A DNA stretch of 64,000 nt, from NCBI GenBank assembly GCA_016617855.1, contig JAECUM010012970.1, positions 20,648 through 84,647 of the forward strand, given 5' to 3'. The notes beneath the pieces are model-generated. The model was not told the DNA's origin. It ran no database searches and worked only from the letters and a program-made list of their open reading frames with translations. This document shows, in pieces, positions 1 through 15,300 of the stretch. Position 1 is the first letter of the stretch. Every line of letters starts with the position of its first letter. The translations under genes were made by a program, and so were the position numbers. This DNA is from Megalonaias nervosa (Eukaryota > Mollusca > Bivalvia > Unionida > Unionidae).

Positions 1-1309
1 TTCTTCACATGAAGCACAAATACATACATTACACCATCACACCCTTGTGACTTTAAACCAAATTTGCAGACACTTTTGTTATCATTATTATCACTATCAC
101 CAATCTTTGATAATGACAATGAAATCCGGAAAATGATTATCACTTATTAGTATTATAAACAGAAACAAAGACCCACAATGGTTGTCAGTGACATGTACTT
201 TAATTTGGTTTACGTTCATGTTTACAAATAATTAAATCAAGTTCAGTGGTTTTATATCAGTTTTTGCAATTTGATCATTCATAGTAGTGTTGAATGCATA
301 TTTTGCCTGAAAATCATGACCACTGGTTGCATTCTCCAGATGGTCACTTACAATAGATTATGTTTGCCTATAAAGTTCGCAAATAGTGCCTCAGCACATC
401 TAACTTTTATCTTCATTTGATGCAGATTCCATAAACATGAATTTCAGCATATTTGTCGCAGCTAATATGCTTTCATGAGATCTCCATCCTCCAAGACACT
501 TGATGTCATGCATCCCACTGTAATAGACTTTAGAATCAGCTTTACAGGAAGAGCAGAATGATTCACATGTATGCATGACGGAGAGCAAGAATGGAGATAA
601 AAGGAGAGGTTGTTTAATTAAAATGACACCTTGCTTTTTACCTATGAAGTTTCAAAAACATGTCTATTTTGAATTTGTTATTTCTGAACAAAATTTCCAA
701 ATATAGATTTGTTACCAGTATTGTTCATAAAGAAAAGTTACATCTGATAGAATATGTGTGAGAGTGAGTTGTTATAAATATCTGGGTCGGACATTTTCCA
801 TGGAAAGATCTAAAACTTAAACTGAGCAGGAAATCAGTGAATATGTAGCATCCTTTATCAATTATATGTACACGCAATACAACAACTATGTATAGATATA
901 AGTTTACCAACAAAGGTTGAACTAAATATAAATCTGAAAAAAGATTTTGTTATAGAACACAATAAAGTAGTAGCAAATAAATAATGAGTCACCTGTACAT
1001 ATACAACAAATGTTGTGGATAATATTTTGTAAAAATGTCATGTATTAAACACTTATACTAGTAGCAGTTTGGGATAAATGCTGCTTTGGTTTTGTTAAAT
1101 ATAAATACTTTGATCCTATATTTAACTATCAATAAAATAAAAAAGTAAGATGTAAAATTTTGAAATATATCATGTATATAATGATATATAAAATGATACC
1201 AGTTGTGTATTTGAATTTAAAATGTTGATTAGTAAATTTACATCATGTGCTTTGATAACAGGTCAAAAATATTATTATCAGTCCTGACAAAGCCATCACA
1301 CATATGCAC
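1..1309. other. AT-rich 3' flank of BTBD19, no gene seen
   Basis: All six frames are short and broken. I see no exon with splice sites, no tRNA and no strong repeat. It lies about 5 kb beyond the BTBD19 stop. Confidence 0.6.
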
Positions 1310-1920
1310 AGTATATATCCTCACTCTAACAGTGCTGACAAAATGATAACATGTATCATCAACCTAACAGTGCTAACAAAATGATCACACAGATGCATAT
1401 CCTCACTGTAATGGTCCTTACAAAATGATCACACAAATACATTTCCTCACTCTAACGGTGCTGACAAATGATGACACATACATTTCCTCACTCTATCAGA
1501 GCTGACAAATGATCACACAAATACATTCCTCACTCTTAACAGTGCTGACAAATGATGACACAAATACATTTCCTCACTCTAACAGTGCTGACAAATGATG
1601 ACACAAATACATTTCCTCACTCTAACAGTGCTGACAAATGATGACACAAATACATTTCCTCACTCTAACAGTGCTGACAAATGATGACACAAATACATTT
1701 CCTCACTCTAACAGTGCTGACAAAATGATCATACAGATACATTTCCTCACTCTAACAGTGCTGACAAATGATGACACAAATACATTTCCTCACTCTAACA
1801 GTGCTGACAAAATGATCACACAGATACATTTCCTCACTCTAACAGTGCTGACAAATGATGACAAATACATTTCCTCACTCTAACAGTGCTGACAGAATGA
1901 TCATACGGATACATAGTATA
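1310..1920. repeat. Minisatellite, about 41-46 bp unit
   Basis: About 14 head-to-tail copies built around 'ctcactctaacagtgctgac' followed by 'aaatgatgacacaaatacat'. The central copies are almost identical, while the outer ones are shorter and more diverged. A short plus-strand reading frame through the array is a by-product of the unit length. Confidence 0.92.
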
Positions 1921-4165
1921 TATCCTCTCTATGTAACTCCGCTAATACACTGAGGACATTTTTGCTAAATAAAGATGTAATGATAAAGAGTTCAACAAGA
2001 GGTCAAAAATGTCTCACCTGGCTGACTTCAGCCAAGCAGCCAAACACAAATTGTGTAGACCAGTAATCTGATTCATGATAAATGATGGATGCGGAGTCAT
2101 ACCCAAGGTTTACTTGGCACTATGACCAAATTAATTTAAAGGACTGATATTCTGTGGAGTAGTTTTACATTTTTTAATGCCAGTGCATGGTGCTAAATGT
2201 TAGTAAGAGTCTATACTATTACAAGAATTCAGAAGAATCCTGTTTCTCACCTGCTTTAATGTGGCATAATCTAAATACCTTGCATGGTCAATACAGCAAG
2301 AAAGTAGGTCACTGTAATTTAACAGCGTGCCACTGTGGTGATTAATATATCTAATATAAATAAACTCATGCAATTTCATGACAACAAAAATGTATTTAAG
2401 GAACTGAGCTAAATACAAAACATAATTGCTGGAGCACGAACAGCATGTCATTGTGACCTACTTTTGTCTATGTGAGTAGTACCCTCTAAAATGAATACAC
2501 CTATCAAGTTTCATGATGGTAGATCAGTCAGAGAAACTGAGGTAAATGCAAAACCTTTGTGTTGACACCAATGACAACAATAATACAGAAAAGTTATCCA
2601 TATGTCTCACCTATAAATCTGCATGCAAGGCAATAATAACAGTGCAGTGTATTGTAAATTAATTGTGCTACAGTTGATAGGTATTACTATTATATCAAAA
2701 TATAGTAACATAACTTGGATAATAAATCTTACCATAGTATACAAGATGGTGCTCAAAACCTTCAATCATACAAAACAGGAAATCTTCCACAAAGTATGAC
2801 CCAAGGCTATTTTGTTATCTCTTTTCCCCAGTAGGTAACCCTCATGCACACACACACTGATCAACTATCCCTGGAAAATGTAATCAAAATTCTATACAGT
2901 TCTGCACGTATATGGAACTATCCCCATTATATCTCAAAGCTTGCATGTTTATCAGTTATAGGAAGCATTCATAATCAGGGCAAATGGACCAATACAAGTA
3001 GGGACAGTTCATAACATGGCTAAATGGACCAATACATGTTTGGACAGATGGATGCAAATGAGCAAATAGCCAATTCATTTTGTGAAAATAAAGCACTGAT
3101 ACAGCAATCTTCTTACAGTCAAAATCTTTACTTTTGCACAAATTTGTACATGTAAGATAATGAATATATCAGATAATTCTTCTATAATTATCTCATGAAT
3201 GATTAATAAAATTTTCCACACAAAAAATGTCAAATTTGAAAAGTGAAATGCATGGTTATGTCTTCTGAAAAAAAAATTAACACATAAATGTATAAATTAT
3301 GGACACTGCATATTAGCCACTCACTTTCCGTGTTTGTTCAACTCTGCACCTCTAAATGAACACACCTCAGGAGCTTACAAAAACATCTACCTTGTTCAAT
3401 TCATCCTTGTAATGAGAAAAAAAAATCCTCTAGGCTTTTACACTGAATTTCCCTTTCTCAAACACAATGGTAAATAAATAAATGCTATGTTTTGTATAAA
3501 TGTAAAACAAAAAAGTAAATACTATAGTGAAAAATACAATTTTCTCAGCATACATTTAAAGCAAATATAAATGATACCAGATACCATCATCACTGAATAA
3601 AAAAAGCTGTCTTCATGTGTGTAAAATTCTAAAAGGAATACATGTGAATGTATAAAATTACTTTCTGAAAGAATACATTTAAATGTATAAAATGACTTTC
3701 TTTCAGATCTAGCATTAAACACATTTGCAGTGTAGATAAGAAAAACATCGTAACAAAGGGAACAGATTTACCCTATTTAGAGAAATTGTTTTTGCATAGA
3801 CATAATTCTACATTATCATTCAAGAGGCATGAAATGAGATCCATGAATCAATTAAAGAAATCAACACTCAGAAAATATCTCATTATATTTGCAACAAATG
3901 AAAAACGTTGTAAGTAAGAAACTGTAGTAAATATCAATAAAAATCCATGAAAACATTACTTTCCTATTATACTATTTGAAATTATTTCTTATATTTTAAA
4001 TATTATCACATACTGACCTCCCTTTCTGTAACATGGAAATTGGGGTCCAATACCACTGACCACATTATTTACCAAACTTGATGAAATGTACATGTGTGAA
4101 AAAAAGGAGAGGGTTGACATATAGATAAAAAAAATACCAAAATAACAGTATTATAACTGACTACT
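1921..4165. other. AT-rich intergenic DNA, nothing recognised
   Basis: Only short broken frames, homopolymer A/T runs and no recognisable exon or transposon protein. Confidence 0.5.
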
Positions 4166-4612
4166 AATTTACATTTAGTCACAATGTGTTTGCACTGACT
4201 TACAATTAGTCTCAATGGGTATGCACTAACTGACATTAGCCTCAAAGGGTATGCACTAATTGACATTAGTCTCAATGGGTATGCACTAACTGATAATTAG
4301 TCTCAATAGGTATGCACTAACTGATAATTAACCTTAATAGGTATGTACTAACTGAAAATTAGTCTTAATGGATATGCACTACTGATAATTAGTTTCAATA
4401 GGTATGCACTAACTGATAATTAGTCTCAATAGGCATGCACTAACTGATAATTAGTCTCAATAGGTATGCACTAACTGATAATTAGTCCAAATAGATATGC
4501 ACTAACTGATAATTAGCCTCAACAGGTATGCACTAACTGAAAATTAGTCTTAATGGGTATGTACAAATTGATAATTAGCCTCAATGGGTATGCACTAACT
4601 GACAAAAATGAG
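4166..4612. repeat. Minisatellite, about 31 bp unit
   Basis: About 14 copies of a unit centred on 'tatgcactaactgataatta' plus 'gtctcaatagg'. Copies vary at a few positions (ggtatg, ggcatg, gatatg), so the array is moderately old. Confidence 0.92.
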
Positions 4613-5940
4613 CCAAAAGCATGAATGATTATGAAACATAAATAGGTAACAAAAATGTACCAAAACAATGAAAAAAATCTTGATAAAAGAGTTTGATTTC
4701 AAAAATCAATATACACTTTTTTAAAAAGAAATGAAAAGAACAATACAGGTTCTTGACAAATGATAGTTGATGTTAAAATATTTCCAGATGAGCAAAGATG
4801 TGAAAGAATTATCAATCTAAACCCCTCAAGTCTAATACAATTGTCATTTCTCTCAAACAAATAACTATGATCAAAGAAAAATGTGTCACAAGTTATGTTT
4901 ACACTAAGTAACTTTCACAAAATTTAAAAAAAAAAACGTGCAAAAGATAAGAGGAGATGTGAGAAGAAATGTTTTTTTTGTAACAATAATGTATCTGCAC
5001 TTATTTTAGAGCAAACGTTGTATAAAATCAAAAAATGACACAACTTTTTTATCAATTCTACAACCCAATGTTACTAAGTTATAAATTTCTTTATTTCCCC
5101 AGCTGAATGTCACTGATGCTGCTAAAACATTGGGTTTACCTTTGACATTCTGTTTGGCTTAACTTGGATATTCTGTTTTTCATATCGAACAGGTGAAACT
5201 GTATGAAAAAGTTTAAAATTTGTACAAATGAAACAGCATATAAGAGCCAAGCATTCAATGTCCAATAAATCTTGTGTCTAGAGCCTAGGAGCTACCAGAA
5301 TACTGGATCTAGGATATCATATGTTGAAGTCAGGTAAACCATAGGGCATCTATATGATACTGTTATACTTTAAAAAAATACCTTCAAAATTTATTTTACG
5401 ATGGATAATAATTGTTAATGACATACAAGAAAGTAAAAGGATGATTTTCAAGCTGACAATTTCATATTCAAGTGCAAGTCTTTGTCTTCTTTGGGATAAC
5501 TACATTTAAACTTAGTTTTTATTTCTTCCTTGGTAGTCCACTGGGATAACATTTAATTTTGAAATTTTGCAGACTCTGAAATTTCAGTTAATCCTGTATT
5601 TGTATTTAAGTACTGGTATTGTTGTTATCAATTAATGGTAGCAATGTGTTCCTAATTTTTGAAGTCAGACCTAAGTAATATAAATTCTGAATGCACTTTC
5701 AAAATACATTGCAATTCAAATATCATCAACAAAGCCAGTGATTAGTTTCATAGCCTTATCTCACTGATATGTGTTTGTTCAAAAAGTACTACATGTGCAC
5801 TGAATCAATGATAACATCATCTAGAAAAATGTAAAAATTAGGAAAACCTAAAAAATTTTAATCCTTAAAATAGCTACATTTAGTAAGAATCACTGAATAT
5901 TTTGGTGAAATGCTATACTGCTGCTTGAGATTTTGATAAT
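4613..5940. other. 3' flank of BTBD19, no gene seen
   Basis: AT-rich sequence with no supported reading frame. The BTBD19 transcript probably ends at its right border. Confidence 0.5.
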
Positions 5941-5943
5941 AAT

Positions 5944-5949
5944 TTTATT
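5944..5949 (-). terminator. Candidate BTBD19 polyadenylation signal
   Basis: AATAAA on the minus strand, about 265 bases past the BTBD19 stop. It is a plausible 3' end, but the hexamer is common in AT-rich DNA, so this is inference from position only. Confidence 0.35.
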
Positions 5950-6211
5950 TCAGGTTTCCATGGATTTGTTCGTTTTCAAAATGTAGATTTTCCTGAAGAC
6001 AGTTTTAAATTGGGAGAAAATTCAAGAACTTCCAGACATAACATGCTCTCAGTTCATCTGTGTTTTCCTTGGCTAACAACACAAAAAACAGTTTAATTTT
6101 TAACTTCATCATGCTAATGCACACGTAATCAAAATGGTATATGCATTCAGTGAAATAATTTAATGAGACAGAGGAAGAGATTAAGACAAGTCCACATTAA
6201 GTATGAGTAAA

Positions 6212-6331
6212 TCAGCTCAGGTTCTTGTGGTGATCTCGTGGTGTTGTCCCTGCTCTCCTTTTGGCCAGAGTATTGTTGGGGTCAGGCTGATTGAGGGCGT
6301 GGAACTTCCATGCAGAACTGAACAAATCCAC
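6212..6331 (-). CDS. BTBD19: BTBD19 exon 7 (last coding exon)
   Basis: Residues 250-288 and the TGA stop (6212-6214). The acceptor is TTTTAG before GTG. It encodes FSSAWKFHAL and the basic tail with TTPRDHH, which matches the end of vertebrate BTBD19 and so anchors the C-terminus. Confidence 0.93.
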   Translation of the reverse strand: MDLFSSAWKFHALNQPDPNNTLAKRRAGTTPRDHHKNLS

Positions 6332-9300
6332 CTAAAATGTAGTGAAATTATACTGTTACAGCACCATGTTCATTCAAACTGTAATGATTGGACAATATCA
6401 GCTTAAGTAGCAATTCACTACAAACAAAAATTAGTACTGTCATTAAGATCATCTGAATGGCAGCACTTACCATATTTACTCACTTATAAGTTGAGTCCAA
6501 CTGCAAACTGCACAGACTCAGATCTGCCGTCACATAATGTGCCAGCAGATCTGGGTCTGTAGAGTTTGTTAGGAGTAATCAGTATAACAAAAAGCATATA
6601 CCCTGGTCTGCAGGCACATTATGCTAAGGAAGATCAGGATCTTTGTTGTTTGCAGTTTGACTTGACTTACAAGTGAGTACATGTGGTAACATAATTAAGA
6701 GAACTGGAGAAATGACTTTACTTTGATAACAGGAAATATACTAGATAAAGTTAGTACACCACTGTGACTTCAATAAATTCTCGAGTTCTGATTGGTCAAC
6801 TAATGAGATCTATTATTTTAAGACAGTATGCATTTTCCCTTGATTTTATACTTGATTAAGGTAATTATATTTGTTCTAATGGGTACTGTCACCATGTACC
6901 AATGTTATATAGCATGTCATAACATCTTGTGATGTACTAAATCTATTATTGCCTTCTCCCTTGGAAACAGCCATTTAACAGTATTGTCCAGTGGAGTATT
7001 ATGCCCTCGCCTTTGACTCAGGCACTATACTTTGGCAAACAACTTTGTAGGAGAACAATTCTCTCAGAAAAAGACAATAATATAATCATAAAAGCCAATG
7101 AAATGTGATAACTTAAAATACTGGAATGATTTTATAAATTCATCCTATAGCCATTCTTCATAACAGTGCAACAACACCATTATACAAATTCTGGGAAATA
7201 AACAAACTCCAGATACACTTATCAAATTGTAACAATGATCACACATTCAATAAAGTGGTGTGGTATGTTTAGTGCATGACAGGTCTTCTAAAGTTCATTG
7301 TGGGTTTATAATAATGCAGAATGTTAATATTTTTAATGAATCTTTAACTCATTTTCAAAGCTTTTTATAATGTCATTTGATACAGTCTTCAATCAAGAAT
7401 TTATTTACCATGTTAAAGAATACAAATCAAATGCAACCATACAATCACTGGAAAGTTATGCAAATTGTACCACATAACATGAGAAGGATCCATCTACATA
7501 CATTTTAACTCTCAGGTGTTAATGATGATTTATGTCATAAATGACGTAAAATATGATTTTGAAATCAGTTTTGCAGTAACACTCAAAGTCATGAACAAAG
7601 ATATCTGAAATTATTTAGCAATTTCAATTTTGAGCAAAAGACAAAGATTTAATTTATTTCATAAAGTCAAAATTTCCAACTGTAGATAAGTCAAAATCAC
7701 AAACTTTAACAAAAAGCAGCAAAGTGATTTGTATGTCTATTACTGAAATCTGCTGTATCTTGGAATAAAAGACCTTCATGTCATCCAGTGATCAGCTGGT
7801 CAGCATCTACTGTATACACTTGCTGATAAATTGAGTCAAACTGCAAACAATAAAGATCCTGATCTGCCATACGATCATGTGCCTACAGATCAGGGTCTGT
7901 TATTTTGTTCTACTAATTACTCCTAATCCTAACAAACTGCACAGGCTGCAATCTGCTGGTGCATTATGCAATGACAGATCTGAGTCTGTTCAGATTGCAT
8001 TTGGACTTGTCTTATATGCAAGTATATATGGTATGCTTTTGGTCTGATGTCATTAGTAAAAAGCTAATCACAGACCATAATCTGCCATTACAGTATGCAA
8101 CAGTGGATCTCTGTCATGTACTTCTGAAGTTGGGCACACATTACACACACACAAGGGATACTGAAATCACTGTGTTTGCCAGACATGTCCAGTAGATCAA
8201 AGGTTTTGACCAGTACATGCTCTGAACAACCGGACATCAGTAATAAAAGTTTTCAAATATTATTATATCAACCGATCTCAGATTTGACAAACAAACACTT
8301 TACTAAAGTAAAATTCAGAGCTCACTAGGTCTACTTTACAGATTGTTTCTTTGTCAAACAATTAATAAAGATGTTGCTGACTAAGCTTAATTCAATGCTC
8401 ACTAGTCTACTTTACAGACTGTTTATTTTTTTAGACAATTAATAAAGATATTGCCTACTAAGCTTAATTCAATGCTCACTAGTCTACAGATTCTTTCTTT
8501 TTTTGGACAATTAATAAAGATATTGCCAACTAAGCTTAATTCAATGCTCACTAGTCTACAGATTCTTTCTTTTTTTGGACAATTAATAAAGATATTGCCG
8601 ACTAAGCTTAATTCAATGCTCACTAGTCTACTTTATAGATTGTTTCTTTTTTTAGACAATTAATAAAGATATTGCCAACTAAGCTTAATTCAATGCTCAC
8701 TAGTCTACAGATTGTTTCTTTTTTTGGACAATAAATAAAGATATTGCCGACTAAGCTTAATTCAATGCTCACTAGTCTACTTTATAGATTGTTTCTTTTT
8801 TTGGACAATTAATAAAGATATTGCCGACTAAGCTTAATTCAAAGCTCACTAGTCTACTTTATAGATTGTTTCTTTTTTTAGACAATTAATAAAGACATTG
8901 CCGACTAAGCTTAATTCGATGCTCACTAGTCTACAGATTCTTTCTGTTTTTAGACAATAAAGATATTGCCGACTAAGCTTAATTCAATGCTCACTAGTCA
9001 ACAGATTGGGGTTTTTTTGGACAATTAATAAAGATATTGCCGACTAAGCTTAATTCAATGCTCACTAGTTTACTTTATAGATTGTTTCTTTTTTTAGACA
9101 ATTAATAAAGATATTACCAACTAAGCTTAATTCAATGCTCACTAGTCTACTTTATAGATTGTTTCTTTTTTTGGTCAATTAATAAAGATATTGCTGACTA
9201 AGCTTAATTCAGTGCTCACTAGTCTACTTTATAGATTGTTTCTTTTTTTAGACAATTAATAAAGATATTGCTGACTACGCTTAATTCAATGCTCACTAGT

Positions 9301-12300
9301 CTACTTTATAGATTGTTTCTTTCTTGGGCAATTAATTGCCGATTAAGCTTGCTTGGTAATTATGTTTTCCTGTTTAATCTATTGCTACAAACCACAAGAC
9401 AAAACAGGTGTGAAAGCTTATCTCCTGGACATATTAAAAAACCCATATCAATGAATGATTGCCCTTTGGACTGTATTACTGATATTATATCAGTCCCTCA
9501 CAGTGCATGGTTAGTGTTGCAGTATAGCAACACATGATAACTATAACAAAATATGTGAAGCCTAGGCCTGAATTAAGAAAACAAGATACTATCAACAATA
9601 AATAACTTTTATTACCATCCTCCAAGACTTACTTGGAGACATCATCAAATATAACTACACCATCAAACTTTACTGGAAATGCCAGTTAATTAGGTGTTAT
9701 GTATTTTCAAGGTTATAAGTCAGCCTGTGGTCAAGTGATAATTCATTTTTAAAAACAGGAGAGTGGAATAAAATAATATGGTTGGTGAAATTCTAGAGTA
9801 TTGTGTTTTTGAAGAAAAAAAAAGATATTTTATAAACATAAAGCAGCAGCAAATATGAACCAAAATTGACAGATTATGTAGTACATTTAAGAATATGGTA
9901 TATCAATGTCTTCTTTTTTGTCACAACTTATTATATCTCCTTCGAATGTTTTTATATTAAATATGACAAATATATGGCTACTATGTTAATTCTCAACAAA
10001 AAAAGGCAAGCAAGAGCCATTAGAATTTCAGGATCACTGACTTGAACATATATGGTATAGACAGGTGCCCTGTCCCAACTTTTAGATTAACCAATGTCAA
10101 AGTGCCAACATGGCATTGCTAAATTTGGGTCAGGTTGGGGACTCTATCATGAGGCAGTATTTTGCTGGTACATGTAATATGATTGGTCAGTTTGATCACC
10201 TGTGTATAAATGCAATCTACATCACATGACAATGATGCATCACAAACAAATGGACAAAGTCACTATGGTGTAACACAAGAGATGTTATTTTGGCATGCAA
10301 ACATTGACATGTCCCTAGTTGCTATCATGCTCTGGATTTCTTCAATTTGAATTACTTTCTATCATTTAGATGACTGTGAGGTTTGTATAATATTGTCTCT
10401 CACGAACAATTTAAATGTAAGGTGTTTAATTTTGTTTCTTCATACTTCTATTGAGACCCATCAAAAGCAATCTGTTTTCAGACACATATTGGGGACCAAT
10501 CACACTAGTTTATAAAGACAGAGTAGCATTCAGATACATGGTACTTAAGTGCTCATATTCAAAAGTGCAGGTAAATGAGTACTTGAGTAAAGAAACTATT
10601 CCCGAACTGTGAGTATAGATACTTACTGGAATGATATGGTCCTTCTTGCTGTCTTTTTCTAGTTTTTCAATCTCTTGTGGTGAAAGAATAGGCAGTCTCA
10701 CCCACTTTATGACATGTTTTGTCACTTCACTCACAGCTTTTTTCAATACAGCCTGAAATTTCAGTCAAACCAATACTTTGCACAGACTATGTTATTCATA
10801 AACTGACATCTTTATCATGTCTTAAAAGGCCCCATGTACACTTGGGATGTAAACTAGGCAAAATACACACTCATGCATGTTGTTAAAAGGTGACTAATGG
10901 AAGCAGATCTGAAGCTATTGTGGTTCAGTGAATTTGGGTTGAAATTCAACCATCAGATCAGAGCAGATCACCTTGTTGTGTCCTTGGACAATTAAAGGCA
11001 CATTACTCCAATTATCTGAACACTAAATAAGCAACTTGTGTTGCTGTGTTATCAAACACAATGCAAAACCAATTATGCAATGAAATGCAAAAGTAAGGGT
11101 AAGGGCCTAAACTCTGCAGAAAATGAAAATCAGATACAACTCATGAAAGGTATATTTTCCTGCAACTGGTACTTTACATGTTGGTGATATAGTGTGGTCA
11201 GACAAAATATGGATGAAAAGATAGACAAGCAAACAAACAGAGCTAACAACATAGCAACTGCATCTCAATGCAAGATCCAAGCTAAAATGGAAACAAAATC
11301 TCTGATACATTAAATTTTCAGATATTTCACTCATCCTTTCCAATTGCCAAAAATATCAGAAGGATTGCCTACATTTTATTTTTCTTTTCAAAAAGAAAAT
11401 ATGCATAGATAATTAGATTCTACACAATATGATTTTCCTCTCACATCTCGATGTACATTATATTAAGTTTAATACTAAAAATGTCATGCAATATCGTAAT
11501 CTATTAAGACACCACAAGATAGTAATAAGACAGTAAATCCCCTACCAATGTTGTGCTGACAATCTAAACTATATTTTGTGTATTGTAAAATACCATCTAT
11601 GCTCACTTATTAGTCCAGTCTGAGTACAAACTGCATAGATCCAGATCTGCCATTTCATAATGTACCAGAAGGTCTATGAAGTTTGTTCAAAGTAATCAAA
11701 AGAACAAACACCACAGGCCATGATCTGCTGGTGCATTATGTTGACAGCTGATCAGGATTTATACTTACTGCAGTTGGACTTGACTTATAAGCGAGTACAT
11801 ATGGAATTTGTAAACCATGTAGAAATCATCTTTTCAGTAAAACTGTTTCGTGAAAGGGTTAGTATTAAATTACATACCGAATTTACTGCTGCCCATTCCT
11901 TGATATATCTGAGTATATCTGCCTCGTCCATCTGTAGATTGTCACTTTTCATTATTTCCACAAGGGCATCCTCAGATAACTCTTGGAAAGCTTTAGATTT
12001 GAATACATTCTAGAAAGAATAAAATTAAATCTGTCTTTTCTTTACTACAAAATTACTTTTAAAAATGTATTGTTGACCTACCTGAGTGTGTGTGTGTGTG
12101 ATTTGGATTTTTAACGTAGCTTTAACAATTTTTCAGTCATATCGCTACGATGTCTGCAGTGTGGCAGTTTATAGTGATGTCTAACACTGGGGCATCATGC
12201 CGCAGACATGTAGCATGATGTCCCACCCAGTCACATTATCCTGACACCAGGCCGACCAGTCCTAACACTAACCTCTTAATGCTGAGCGCCAAGCAAGGCA

Positions 12301-15300
12301 GCTGTTAGTACCATTTTTGTAAGTCTTTGGTATGACTTGGCCGGGGATTGAACCCACGACCTCCCGCCTCCGAGGCGAACGCTCTAACCACTAGGCCACC
12401 GGAGCGGTTGAGACCTATCTGAAATATTCACAAATATCTGTGGAACAAAAAAAATGCAGAGAAACAAATTATGGAACAGGAACAAAATAAACTATAAAAA
12501 TGTTGAATGCAACCACATCACATAGAAGAGTTTATTAAAAAATGATCATAGAAAATACATAATTTCATATTTCAAAAAACTATGTGTGGAGTTATCCAGC
12601 ACATATACTGATTTAGACTTTGTCATATTTAAGTAAATTTCTACAACATTCTCTAAAAATAGCTCTGCTTGGCATTTATACCTTATTATTAAATACTGCT
12701 GAGTAAGAATTAGAAATTAAAACAATTGATATGCAAAATCTGCCTCTTTATGAAAGAGTTGAGCATATTTTTTAACTTAAGAACAACTTAAATCAAATTC
12801 CTCTTAAAAGCAAAATGAGGTCCAAAACTCTGTTTGGCAACCTTTTAATTCAGAATATTTCCCAAAAAGTTCTGAAGCTGATTTGAGAAGTCAAAAATGT
12901 ATAGCGCTTTGATTTTGCATAGAATATAAAAAAAACAATATCTTAGGTTCAACATTCAGTCAAAGCTATAATAAATTTTTAAAGCTAGGCATTTAAAAGC
13001 AAAAGATCATATAAAAAAAACTATATTGAAGATTATCTATTAAATGCAAAATATGTAATCTCCCCAAAAAAATACATTAATATTATTATTATTATGATAG
13101 TATCTCAGGTCATAATCATTATATCAGTGAATTTTATTACATACTTCTATTTGTGACACAAGGTTATTGCATGGTAACACATATGCTTTGCCTCTCTTCA
13201 GTCCTGGATTCCATCCCTAGTTCCATCACATACAGTACTAAATGTTCAAAATCCATAAACAGTCATGGTTACTTAACCTCAAAGACCACCTCATTCAAAT
13301 AACTAAGGTGGACACCACATAATAATACCTACTCTGACCACCTCATACCAATACTTAAGCTAACCACCTCATACAAGCACTGATGATAACCACCTCATAT
13401 AAATACCTATGCTGACTACCTCATACCAATGCCTAAGCTGACTACCTCATACCAATACCTAAGCTAACCACCTCATACCAATACCTAAGCATACCACCTT
13501 ATGCCAATATGACACAATACCAAAACTGACCACCTGATGCTGATCACTTCATATCAATACCTAAGCTAATCACTTCATACCAATACCTAAGCTGACCACC
13601 TCATACAAATATCTATGCTGACCACCTCATACCAATACCCAAGCTGACCACATCATACTGATACCCAAGCTGGTCACTTCATACCAATACCCAAGCTGAC
13701 CACCCCATATCAATACCCAAGCTGGTCACCTCATACCAATACCCAAGCTGACAACATCATACCAATACCTAAACTGATCACTTCTAAGCTGATTACCTCA
13801 TACCAATACCTAAACCGATCATATCTAAGCTGATTACTTCATACCAATACCTAAACTGATCACTTCATATGGATACCTAAACTGATCACTTCATATGGAT
13901 ACCTAAGCTGATTACTTCATACTAATACCTAAGGTGACCAAAGTACAAAGATTAATATTGTTACAATATTGTGCAACAGATAAAAATAAATAAATAATAA
14001 AACTTAAACCATACATCTGTATGTTGTTCAATAAAGGTGAGTGATGATGTCTTAAGGTCTTCCTGTCCATAAGTGACTGCTGCCTGCATACAGTCACATG
14101 CATTCTGTACCCCCATGTTCTCTTTCAGATACTCACAGCACAACTGAAATAAAAAGTGCAATTTAGCAATAGGTTTTAGTTCCATTTTATATCAGGTGCA
14201 TATCTGTCATCTTAACACTGAAGCATTGCCACTGACAAATAGACAAATCTATTTTAAAATTTACTTGAAGACAAATGTACAAGACTCTCAAGAGGTCTGA
14301 GTTCCCATGGAACTCAAAATTTTAGTCATAGTACATGAGGGTCTCAAGGTTGATTATTGTATGCAAGCTGATTCAGTCACCATCACTAATGAGGACATTA
14401 TTTTTCTTCTTATTATTATTATAATCTAAAACTTAACATATATACACACTTATAAGACAAGTCCAACTGCAAAATGTACAGACCCAGATCTGCCATTATA
14501 TAATGCACTGTCAGATCTGGGTCTATGCAGTTTGTTAGGAGTAATCAGTAAGACAAACAATACAGACCCTAATCTGCAGGTACATTATGCTATGACAGAT
14601 CAACATCTTTACTGTTTGCAGTGTGACTCAACTTATAACCAAGTATATACAGTAATAGCCATTAAGGTATTTAATGAAAATTTGGGAACAGCATTTACTA
14701 TCATTAATACGAATAGTCATTACAAGTTATATTTTTCAATAATTATAGGTTACTACTTTTTTATGGAAAAATATGAACAAGTTTTTCTGAGCAATATTGC
14801 ATGTTAGGACTGCAGTACTACTCAGAAAAAATTAGTTCATATTTTCTCATATAAATGTAGTAACCTTTTTATCATATACTCATTTTGCCTTTCTATCAAA
14901 GGCTGAATAATAAAAAGAATACTACAAGAAACAAAGTATTGAATTTATGCAGGATTCCAAGGTAAATACACAACTTTATGTTCAACAATACACGTAACAG
15001 TATTCATGCACACATAGCACTGACCAGGGACCTTTGAACTTGGTTGCATATTGCATGTTCAGTCTATTGTTTAAAAAATAAATCTTGTTTTGGTCTACTT
15101 ATAGTTGAAAATTAGAGTCATGTTGTCAATGAATGTGCCTTGAAACAACTTTTCCAGTTGGTCTGGAATGGAGGGATTTTATTTTTCTGTCTATCCAACT
15201 AAATTCTAGTTGTGATGGACTGGATTTATTAGATGGGTCAATTCTGTACAATGTACATATAATTGGAGGGACTAGCCTTGATACAGCTTACACGTGTTTC

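Noticed and set aside
1638..1883. 81-codon plus-strand frame
   Set aside because: Translation of the 41-46 bp minisatellite only.
12340..12411. tRNA gene with A and B boxes
   Set aside because: It continues into a SINE body with a CA tail and target duplications, so it is a SINE head, as at 49454, 49990 and 19890.
13265..13935. CRISPR-like array of short repeats
   Set aside because: Repeats vary and have no unique spacers; they are contiguous minisatellite units in a eukaryotic intron. The same applies to the other arrays.
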